Source: an uncultured Porphyromonadaceae bacterium (GTDB lineage: Bacteria; Bacteroidota; Bacteroidia; Bacteroidales; Muribaculaceae). From it: a stretch of DNA of 8,661 bases. The position numbers were made by a program, and so were the translations under genes. Below the pieces are notes generated by a model. The model was not told where the DNA came from. It worked only from the letters and a program-made list of their open reading frames with translations, and did no database searches. Every line of letters starts with the position of its first letter. The stretch's first letter is position 1. The stretch spans positions 1-8,661 of the forward strand of contig CAMWUX010000039.1 of the NCBI GenBank assembly GCA_947177605.1, in the 5' to 3' direction. This document shows, piece after piece, positions 1 to 5,557 of the stretch.

Positions 1-17
1 TATTGGTGTCCGGTAAA
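1..17 (+). repeat. Left terminal inverted repeat
   Basis: Seventeen bases, tattggtgtccggtaaa, are exactly complementary to 252-268. The repeat may extend to the left beyond the window. Confidence 0.7.
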
Positions 18-50
18 ACTTAAAACTGAAATTTGAAGACTCTTTTTCTC

Positions 51-61
51 CGGACAGCCGA
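51..61 (+). repeat. Internal direct repeat, copy 1
   Basis: cggacagccga occurs here and again at 177-187 in the same orientation. The cggaca start also occurs in the right terminal repeat (257-262), suggesting a subterminal protein-binding site of the element. Confidence 0.5.
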
Positions 62-176
62 TATATCAGACATATAGAGACTCTATTTTGATGTAAAAAT
101 CCGTAGTAAGAGCTGGAAACAGACCAATAAAGCATTATAGACCAACTAAAGCTTAATTGAAGTGGCTTAATTTTAT

Positions 177-187
177 CGGACAGCCGA
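177..187 (+). repeat. Internal direct repeat, copy 2
   Basis: This is the second exact copy of cggacagccga (first at 51-61), lying about 80 bases inside the right end of the element. Confidence 0.5.
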
Positions 188-251
188 CCTATCCTTTATA
201 ATAGGGGACTTGTCAATCCTTAAAATCCATATCAATAGGTAGTATAATATG

Positions 252-268
252 TTTACCGGACACCAATA
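252..268 (-). repeat. Right terminal inverted repeat
   Basis: tttaccggacaccaata is the exact reverse complement of 1-17. The sequence immediately to its right (269 onward) is different in character and contains the decayed minus-strand frame, so 268 is close to the junction. Confidence 0.7.
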
Positions 269-582
269 TTTAACTATCGAATAATACTTCTTCTCATGTG
301 TTTCCTCTACATCGGATACGATGGTGAATTCAACGGTGTTATTGTCGCTTGCAGGCGTTTAACAACTCCCTGTTTATTTTTCGGGCGGAGATTGCTCAGA
401 TCGTCAATTTTGCATAAGTATAGGGGATCCCTCCCCTTCTTTTCCAATGTGAAAGAATAGTTGGGATTAAAATTTATGACATTCTTATTTTTAGCCCACT
501 ATTTTTCTTCTGGTGGCAGATAAATTTTACCGCCATCCTCATCATTGCATACGTCGGGCGACGTATAGCTTCTGGCTATCAT
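269..582 (-). pseudogene. Decayed small gene of unknown function, cut at its 3' end by the inverted-repeat element
   Basis: Reading the minus strand from an ATG at 582-580 gives a protein-like frame beginning MIARSYTSPDVCNDEDGGK and meeting a TAG at 501-499. The same frame then stays open for 63 codons (498-310, starting WAKNKNVINFNP) to another TAG at 309-307. Around 345-360 the coding-like signal appears to move to a second frame, reading ASDNNTVEFTIVSDVEETHE and then KKYYSIVK, which runs into the terminal repeat at 268. One nonsense codon, one frameshift and truncation by the element together suggest a pseudogene. It begins 24 bases after the kinase stop codon, on the same strand. Base composition is more AT-rich than the flanking genes, which fits acquired DNA. 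I do not recognise the product. Alternatively it is non-coding and the frames are chance; charged, hydrophilic residue content argues mildly for former coding. Confidence 0.4.
549..566. repeat. Palindrome, 8 + 2 + 8 bp (ATACGTCG-GG-CGACGTAT)
   Basis: The arms 549-556 and 559-566 are perfectly complementary around a GG centre. As RNA it could form a 7-bp stem with a four-base loop; as DNA it looks like a dyad operator. It lies about 40 bases beyond the kinase stop, inside the decayed frame, with no T-run on either side, so it is not a classical intrinsic terminator. Function unknown. Confidence 0.4.
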
Positions 583-606
583 TAAAACCCGAAAACAAGC
601 CGTATA

Positions 607-2298
607 TCAGTACTTAAACGAACTGCCGCCGAGGAATTCGCGTATGAGCGACGTGGATGGTATGTATTCCTCCGAAATTGGTGTGAAGTACGACAGGAAT
701 CGGTGAAGACGTGCCGCTTCGGCATACTCCGGAATATCGTGGGGCACCCGGGCAAGCAGCGGCTCCGCGCGGTGGCGCATCACCCCGAGTTCGAAGAGCA
801 GCGAGCTGTTGAACATCGCATCCGCATTCTCCTGATAGGGGAAGATCCACTTCTCCTCACCGCGGCGCACACTCGCCCAGCGGCGGATCGTCTCTGCAGG
901 CGCCACACCTCGGTAGCGGGCATCGCGTACCATACGGCGCAGCAGGCGGTTGTCGGTCGTGGGTATCCAGTTGTGGTAGTCGATAGCGATTGAGGTCAGA
1001 GCCGATACATACACGCGATACTTCATACGGGCGTCGACGCCGGCCGTCAGTTCCGGATTCAGGCCGTGTATGCCCTCGATAAGTAGAATCGAATCCGGCG
1101 CGAGGCGAATCTTGTTGCCGCGGAATTCGCGCGAACCGGTCTCGAAATTGTAGTAGGGGAGTTCCACCTCCTCGCCGCGAAGCAGCGCGTTGAGGTGCTC
1201 GTTGAAGAGTTCCAGATCGAGCGCGTAGAGCGATTCGTAGTCATAGTCGCCCGTTTCGTCAACAGGTGTCTTGTGGCGATCTACGAAGTAATCGTCAAGC
1301 GATATCATCACAGGTGTTATCAGGTTGGTCATCAACTGAATGGCAAGGCGCTTGGTGAAAGTAGTCTTGCCCGACGACGATGGTCCGGCCACGAGTACGA
1401 TGCGCGCATCGCCGCGCCCGAATCGCTCCGTGATATCGTCGGCTATCGTGGCTATGCGGTTGTTGTGAAGCGCCTCGGCCACATTGATAAGCATAGGCGA
1501 TTCACCCTTCTCCACCGCACGGTTCATCTCGCCCACAGTCTTCACACCCACTATCGAATTGAATGCCTGATACGAGGTGAATGCCTTATACATCTTCTTT
1601 TGTTCAACAGGAGTGGCCGGTATCGTCGGGTTCTGACGGTCAGGGCCTAAGAGGAGCAGACCATCCTCGTATGGTATAATACGAAATACACCTAACTGGC
1701 CGGTGCGCGGCACTAAGGCGCCGTAATAGCTGTCGCAGAGGCCGTCGAGCTCATAGAACGCCGAGTAAGGCTCGTGGGTGGTTTCAAGCAGGAGAGCCTT
1801 GTACTTCAGTCCCTGCTTCTCGAATATGTCGATCACGTCGGAAGTGCGTAGCTCATGGCGCACGAATGGCAGATCGCGTTCCACCAGTGAGCGTATGTGT
1901 GCTTCAAGTTTTTCGGCGAGAGCCTCATCGGGTTTATCACCCGCACCCTCGATCAGGCAGTAGTAGCCTCTCGACAGCGAGTGGGCTATGCGGATATTGC
2001 ATCCCGGCAGGAGAGCGTTGACCGCATGGTAGAGCATCATGCAGAGAGAGCGGATATAGGTGCGGTAGCCCGAATCGGAGGTGACCGGCATGAACTCGAC
2101 GGTCTTCGGAGCGTACACCCGGAAGTTGAGATCTTCAGCTTTGTTGTTCACTCGGGCGTTGACCGGGTCGAAGTCGATCTCATCCTTTACTATATTATAT
2201 ATGTCGAGGAGTGATGACCCTCCGGGCACGCTGAGATACGAATTGGTGTTCTGGCAGTAGATCTGTACCGAGGCATCGGCGGGGTTGTAGGTGTTCAT
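607..2298 (-). CDS. Nucleoside kinase, uridine kinase/phosphoribulokinase family, with TGS/ThrRS-like N-terminal region
   Basis: This 563-aa cytoplasmic protein probably phosphorylates a nucleoside, most likely uridine or cytidine, using a nucleoside triphosphate, as a salvage step. Residues about 10-65 look like a TGS domain (VQIYCQN, PGGSSLLDIY). Residues about 85-150 resemble the second additional domain of threonyl-tRNA synthetase (HAVNALLPGCNI, GYYCLIEG). The C-terminal half is a P-loop kinase of the Udk/PRK type: Walker A GPSSSGKT at 305-312, the DDYF segment at 335-338, the EGIHGLNP segment at 408-415, and an Arg-rich lid region at about 451-479. Simple uridine kinases are only about 210 aa; this long two-part form is familiar from Bacteroidota and some Firmicutes, usually annotated just as nucleoside kinase. 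The ATG at 2298 follows a -7 promoter element by about 23 bases. Substrate is not determinable from sequence, and the role of the tRNA-synthetase-like part is unknown. Confidence 0.92.
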   Translation of the reverse strand: MNTYNPADASVQIYCQNTNSYLSVPGGSSLLDIYNIVKDEIDFDPVNARVNNKAEDLNFRVYAPKTVEFMPVTSDSGYRTYIRSLCMMLYHAVNALLPGCNIRIAHSLSRGYYCLIEGAGDKPDEALAEKLEAHIRSLVERDLPFVRHELRTSDVIDIFEKQGLKYKALLLETTHEPYSAFYELDGLCDSYYGALVPRTGQLGVFRIIPYEDGLLLLGPDRQNPTIPATPVEQKKMYKAFTSYQAFNSIVGVKTVGEMNRAVEKGESPMLINVAEALHNNRIATIADDITERFGRGDARIVLVAGPSSSGKTTFTKRLAIQLMTNLITPVMISLDDYFVDRHKTPVDETGDYDYESLYALDLELFNEHLNALLRGEEVELPYYNFETGSREFRGNKIRLAPDSILLIEGIHGLNPELTAGVDARMKYRVYVSALTSIAIDYHNWIPTTDNRLLRRMVRDARYRGVAPAETIRRWASVRRGEEKWIFPYQENADAMFNSSLLFELGVMRHRAEPLLARVPHDIPEYAEAARLHRFLSYFTPISEEYIPSTSLIREFLGGSSFKY

Positions 2299-2321
2299 GT
2301 GTGGTCAGATTTGATGGTACA

Positions 2322-2329
2322 CAAAAATA
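2322..2329 (-). promoter_or_regulatory. Candidate Bacteroidota -7 promoter element for the nucleoside kinase
   Basis: On the minus strand the sequence is TATTTTTG, an exact fit to TAnnTTTG, the -7 element of the primary sigma factor in Bacteroidota. It would start transcription near 2315, about 17 bases before the ATG at 2298. No TTTG is found at the usual -33 distance, so the call rests on the -7 element and position. Confidence 0.5.
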
Positions 2330-2521
2330 CTATTTTTTAACCGAAAATCCGTAGCTTCGCCCGACCAACTTCACGGTTCGGTAAGTTTCATTCAATTCTC
2401 AGCGGCTTAAAATCCGTGTAAAGTAAAGATATACAGAGCGTAAACACCCTAAATCATTGTTGCTGATTTTGTGCCGAAAAAATTTCAGAACCGTAGATGC
2501 GCCGAGCAATCAAAAAATTCG

Positions 2522-2529
2522 TACATTTG
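2522..2529 (+). promoter_or_regulatory. Candidate Bacteroidota -7 promoter element for ybeY-mnmG
   Basis: TACATTTG matches TAnnTTTG exactly. It predicts a start of transcription near 2535 and a short, AT-rich leader of about a dozen bases before the ybeY ATG at 2548. No TTTG is seen at about -33. With the oppositely directed element at 2322-2329 it makes this a divergent promoter region with about 190 bases between the two elements. Confidence 0.6.
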
Positions 2530-2547
2530 TGAGTAATATCCCTAATT

Positions 2548-2979
2548 ATGGAGTATCGAATTCAATTGTTGGCCGACGGAGTTGAGCTTCCCGGCATCAC
2601 TCAGGGCGATCGCCTCGAGCGATGGCTCGATGCGGTCGCAAAAGCTCATGGCCGCATACTCGGGCAGATCACATACATCTTCTGCGACGATGAGAAAATC
2701 CTTCAGGTCAATAAGGAGTTTCTCAACCACGACTATTATACCGACATCATCACTTTCGGTGAGAATCACGGGAGGCGAGTAGGCGGCGACATATTTATTT
2801 CGCTCGATACCGTTGCCTCTAATGCGGAAATGCTCGGTCAGACCTACGACCGCGAACTCCATCGGGTCATCGCCCACGGCCTTCTTCATCTTTGTGGTAT
2901 CGACGACAAAGGTCCGGGGGAGCGCGAGGTGATGGAGCGCCACGAAGAAGAGGCGCTCGATATGCTCCCGCAATTTTAA
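2548..2979 (+). CDS. ybeY: Endoribonuclease / rRNA maturation factor YbeY
   Basis: YbeY (UPF0054) is a single-domain metal-dependent protein needed for 16S rRNA 3'-end maturation and ribosome quality control. The protein is 143 aa, normal for the family. The signature metal site is at residues 110-120, HGLLHLCGIDD: His110 and His114 match the first two ligands of the HxxxHxxxxxH motif, and the third position, 120, is Asp rather than His. I recall this Asp variant as common in Bacteroidota homologues, so it is not taken as loss of function. Other conserved parts are FLNHDYYTDIITF (58-70) and GDIFISLDT (80-88). The ATG lies about 18 bases after a good -7 promoter element, and no Shine-Dalgarno sequence is present. 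mnmG starts 19 bases after the stop codon, so the two are probably one transcript. Confidence 0.95.
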   Translation: MEYRIQLLADGVELPGITQGDRLERWLDAVAKAHGRILGQITYIFCDDEKILQVNKEFLNHDYYTDIITFGENHGRRVGGDIFISLDTVASNAEMLGQTYDRELHRVIAHGLLHLCGIDDKGPGEREVMERHEEEALDMLPQF

Positions 2980-2998
2980 CCAACTGCATTGTCTGACC

Positions 2999-4879
2999 AT
3001 GCGTACCAACTACGATGTAATAGTGATCGGTGCCGGCCATGCCGGATGTGAGGCTGCTCATGCGGCCGCACGCCTCGGGTCTGTCACCCTGCTTATTACC
3101 CTGGATATGAATAAGATAGCTCAGATGAGCTGTAACCCGGCCATCGGCGGTATTGCCAAGGGGCAGATAGTCAGAGAGATAGATGCTATGGGTGGCATGA
3201 TGGGTATTGTCACGGACCGCACTGCCATACAGTTTCGTATGCTCAATCGTTCCAAGGGGCCCGCTATGTGGAGCCCCCGAGCGCAGAGCGACCGTATGAA
3301 ATATTCCGCCCTCTGGCGCGAGACGCTTGAAAATACCGACGGCCTTTATATCTGGCAAGGCGATGTGGTTCGTCTGATTATAGAAGATGGCCGGGTGAGG
3401 GGAGTGGTTACTGCTCAGGGTGCCCGCTTCGAAGCATCATCAGTGGTGCTCACCGCCGGCACATTCCTCAACGGTCTCATGCATGTTGGCGAGGTTAAGA
3501 CCAGAGGCGGCCGCGTGGCTGAACCGGCATCAACCGGCCTCACCGAGCAGCTGCGTGAACTCGGTTTCGTTACCGACCGTATGAAGACTGGCACTCCCGT
3601 GCGTATTGATGGACGTACAGTCGACTGGTCGAAAACCGTCGAGCAGGAAGGCGACTGCGACTTCCATAAGTTCTCATATCTGCCATCGGTACGCCGTGAA
3701 CTTCGCCAGCGTCCCTGTCATATATTATATACCAATCAGGAGACTCACGCCGAACTCCGCGAAGGCTTGCCGCGCTCGCCTCTCTTCAACGGACAGATCC
3801 AGAGTATCGGTCCGCGCTATTGTCCGTCTATCGAAACAAAGATCGTGACCTTTGCCGACAAGACCGAACATCAGCTTTTCCTCGAACCGGAAGGGGAGTC
3901 TACGCAAGAATATTATCTTAACGGCTTCTCTTCCTCCCTTCCGCTCGACGTCCAGCTTCGCGCTCTCGCCACTATCCCGGCTTTCCGCGACGTACACATC
4001 TACCGTCCGGGCTACGCTATCGAATACGACTTCTTCGATCCGACTCAGCTCCGGCATTCGCTCGAGACTAAACTTGTCGGCGGACTCTTCTTTGCGGGAC
4101 AGGTCAACGGTACTACCGGCTATGAAGAAGCGGCAGGTCAGGGGCTCATTGCCGGTATCAACGCTCATCGCTCTGCCCGCGGTCTTGATCCTGTGGAACT
4201 GCAGCGTGATCAGGCATATATAGGCGTCCTCATCGACGACCTCGTTACAAAAGGTGTCGACGAGCCCTATCGAATGTTTACCTCCCGCGCTGAATACCGT
4301 ATCCTCCTCCGTCAGGATGATGCCGACGCCCGCCTCACGCCGATCGGTTATGCTATCGGCCTGGCTACTCAGGAGCGAATGGATCTGCTCGAATCAAAGA
4401 TGCGTCAGCGCGAAGCCATTCTCGATTTCGCCCGGAATTGTCCTGTCAAGCCCGATGCTGTCAATCCCTGGCTTGAGGGCAGGGGAGAGTCACCCCTTCG
4501 TCAGGGTGTCCGTCTCTACGACCTCCTTCTCCGCCCCAATATCACCATTGACTTGCTTGCCGAAGCCTTGCCGGAGTTTAAGCAATTCCTTGCAGATTCC
4601 ATCGAGAAGGATCGCCATGATGAAATCATCGAGAGCGCTCAGATCGCTATCAAGTATCAGGGATACATCGATCGCGAACGCGGAATTGCCGACAAGCTCC
4701 GACGTCTCGAAGAAGTGCGCTTGCGTGCCGATATGGATTACTCTGCCATTCATTCGCTCTCGACCGAAGCTCGGCAGAAGCTCGACAAGATCCGTCCCCA
4801 GACCATCGGACAAGCCTCCCGCATCCCCGGCGTATCTCCGGCCGACGTCAATATACTCCTCTTATTGATGGGTAGATAG
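2999..4879 (+). CDS. mnmG: tRNA uridine-5-carboxymethylaminomethyl modification enzyme MnmG (GidA)
   Basis: MnmG is an FAD- and NADH-dependent enzyme that with the GTPase MnmE installs the (carboxymethyl)aminomethyl group on U34 of tRNAs reading split codon boxes, using methylene-tetrahydrofolate. The 626-aa length matches the family (about 630). An N-terminal Rossmann FAD site reads VIVIGAGHAGCEAA, with GxGxxG at 11-16. MSCNPAIGGIAKGQI (43-57) and TGTPVRIDG (197-205) are family signatures. Cys275 in GPRYCPSIE corresponds to the catalytic Cys277 of E. coli; Cys45 is also conserved. GTTGYEEAAGQGLIAG (371-386) completes the FAD-binding core. The C-terminal helical region (about 555-626) is the part known to contact MnmE and tRNA. 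mnmE is not in this window. The gene sits 19 bases after ybeY, and a parS-like palindrome begins 8 bases after its stop. Confidence 0.98.
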   Translation: MRTNYDVIVIGAGHAGCEAAHAAARLGSVTLLITLDMNKIAQMSCNPAIGGIAKGQIVREIDAMGGMMGIVTDRTAIQFRMLNRSKGPAMWSPRAQSDRMKYSALWRETLENTDGLYIWQGDVVRLIIEDGRVRGVVTAQGARFEASSVVLTAGTFLNGLMHVGEVKTRGGRVAEPASTGLTEQLRELGFVTDRMKTGTPVRIDGRTVDWSKTVEQEGDCDFHKFSYLPSVRRELRQRPCHILYTNQETHAELREGLPRSPLFNGQIQSIGPRYCPSIETKIVTFADKTEHQLFLEPEGESTQEYYLNGFSSSLPLDVQLRALATIPAFRDVHIYRPGYAIEYDFFDPTQLRHSLETKLVGGLFFAGQVNGTTGYEEAAGQGLIAGINAHRSARGLDPVELQRDQAYIGVLIDDLVTKGVDEPYRMFTSRAEYRILLRQDDADARLTPIGYAIGLATQERMDLLESKMRQREAILDFARNCPVKPDAVNPWLEGRGESPLRQGVRLYDLLLRPNITIDLLAEALPEFKQFLADSIEKDRHDEIIESAQIAIKYQGYIDRERGIADKLRRLEEVRLRADMDYSAIHSLSTEARQKLDKIRPQTIGQASRIPGVSPADVNILLLLMGR

Positions 4880-4885
4880 CTCTCG

Positions 4886-4916
4886 TTTGTTCCACGTGGA
4901 ACATTGTGATAATTTG
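4886..4916 (+). promoter_or_regulatory. Candidate apt promoter overlapping the parS-like site
   Basis: A TTTG at 4886-4889 lies 19 bases before ATAATTTG (4909-4916). Spacing is right for the Bacteroidota -33 TTTG and -7 TAnnTTTG pair, but the TA of the -7 element is replaced by AT, so the match is imperfect. It would leave a leader of about 40 bases before the apt ATG at 4964. The -33 box shares two bases with the parS-like palindrome. Confidence 0.35.
4888..4903. promoter_or_regulatory. parS: parS-like centromere site (ParB/Spo0J binding palindrome)
   Basis: TGTTCCACGTGGAACA is a perfect 16-bp palindrome centred on CACGTG. It fits the widely conserved chromosomal parS motif, TGTTtCACGTGaAACA in Bacillus and TGTTCCACGTGGAACA-like in pseudomonads, which the chromosome-partition protein ParB binds. 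It is intergenic, 8 bases after the mnmG stop codon. parS sites usually cluster near the replication origin, and gidA/mnmG is often origin-proximal, which fits but does not prove the call. No parA or parB gene is visible here. Alternative: the site could fold as a 6-bp stem with an ACGT loop as a weak transcript-end hairpin, but no T-run follows. Confidence 0.72.
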
Positions 4917-4963
4917 AAATTCTAACTCATAAAAACCAAACATAACCTACCAACCGACAGATT

Positions 4964-5482
4964 ATGGAATACGTAAAATCAAAAGTTCGCGACGTGAACG
5001 ACTTTCCTCAGAAGGGAATCGTGTTTAAGGATCTCACCACTGTATTCAAGGATCCCCGTGCCCTCCACATTATCGGATGGGACCTCTCGCAGCTCTACCG
5101 CGACAAGGGTGTGACCAAGGTGGTCGGCATCGAATCGCGCGGTTTTATCGGCGGCTCAATTCTGGCTTTCGAGCTCGGCGCCGGCTTTGTGCCCGCGCGC
5201 AAGCCCGGCAAGCTGCCTGCCGATACGGTGAGCTGCTCCTACGATAAGGAGTATGGCAAGGATACTATTGAGATCCATCGCGATGCCATCACCGAGGATG
5301 ATATCGTGGTGATCCACGACGATGTTCTTGCCACCGGTGGCACAATGGGCGCTGTCTACAATCTGGTGAAGAGCATGAATCCGAAGAAGATTTATGTCAA
5401 CTTCATCATCGAGCTTTCTGCGCTCAACGGTCGTGCCAATATCCCCGAAGGTGTCGAAGTGACTTCGCTCCTACAGTATTAA
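4964..5482 (+). CDS. apt: Adenine phosphoribosyltransferase
   Basis: Apt is a cytoplasmic purine salvage enzyme that joins adenine to PRPP to give AMP and pyrophosphate. The protein is 172 aa, typical for bacterial Apt (about 170-180). The N-terminal signature FPQKGIVFKDLTTVFKD (14-30) and GIESRGFIGG (55-64) are characteristic of Apt. The PRPP-binding loop is VVIHDDVLATGGTM (115-128), matching the usual VVDDLLATGGT with a His before the two acidic residues. The flexible-loop region is RKPGKLP (79-85) with the conserved Lys and Pro. The gene is separated from mnmG by 84 bases that carry the parS-like site and a candidate promoter, so it may be transcribed independently of ybeY-mnmG. No Shine-Dalgarno sequence is evident; the leader is A-rich, as often seen in Bacteroidota. 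Confidence 0.97.
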   Translation: MEYVKSKVRDVNDFPQKGIVFKDLTTVFKDPRALHIIGWDLSQLYRDKGVTKVVGIESRGFIGGSILAFELGAGFVPARKPGKLPADTVSCSYDKEYGKDTIEIHRDAITEDDIVVIHDDVLATGGTMGAVYNLVKSMNPKKIYVNFIIELSALNGRANIPEGVEVTSLLQY

Positions 5483-5498
5483 TCCGAAATCTTACCGG

Positions 5499-5532
5499 CT
5501 GCAGGCGCTCCCGATTCCACGGAGCGCCGCAG
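5499..5532 (+). terminator. Stable hairpin between apt and uvrC (possible terminator or attenuator)
   Basis: CTGC-A-GGCGCTCC (5499-5511) pairs with GGAGCGCC-GCAG (5521-5532), giving 12 base pairs with one bulged A and a 9-base loop. It begins 16 bases after the apt stop. The first run of T (5549-5554) is 16 bases after the stem, too far for a standard intrinsic terminator, so it could instead be a processing or mRNA-stability structure. The uvrC ATG follows the stem by 25 bases. Confidence 0.45.
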
Positions 5533-5557
5533 TCGTATATACCCGCTCTTTTTTGCT

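Larger units (their letters stand above)
1..268. mobile_element. Small non-autonomous (MITE-like) element or IS remnant bounded by 17-bp terminal inverted repeats
   Basis: The two ends are perfect 17-bp inverted repeats, tattggtgtccggtaaa at 1-17 and its reverse complement at 252-268; one more G:C pair forms if a single base is bulged. The interior is AT-rich and carries no open frame long enough for a transposase. It contains two direct copies of cggacagccga (51-61 and 177-187) whose start resembles the outer repeat (ccggaca), as expected of subterminal transposase-binding sites. Size and structure fit a MITE or a deleted insertion sequence mobilised in trans. The left boundary coincides with the window edge, so the true outer end and any target-site duplication cannot be judged. 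The IS family is not assigned. A chance inverted repeat of this length and spacing is unlikely, but mobility is inferred. Confidence 0.6.

Noticed and set aside
1195..1650. Plus-strand open frame of 151 codons inside the kinase gene
   Set aside because: It overlaps the Walker A region of the nucleoside kinase on the opposite strand and has no family features or promoter.
2337..2384. Inverted repeat ttaaccgaa / ttcggtaa in the divergent spacer
   Set aside because: It needs a bulge, has a loop of about 30 bases and AT-rich arms; it is not distinguishable from chance.
4888..4910. Palindrome read as an intrinsic terminator of mnmG
   Set aside because: The dyad has no spacer for a normal loop and no T-run follows; the exact parS match is the better explanation.
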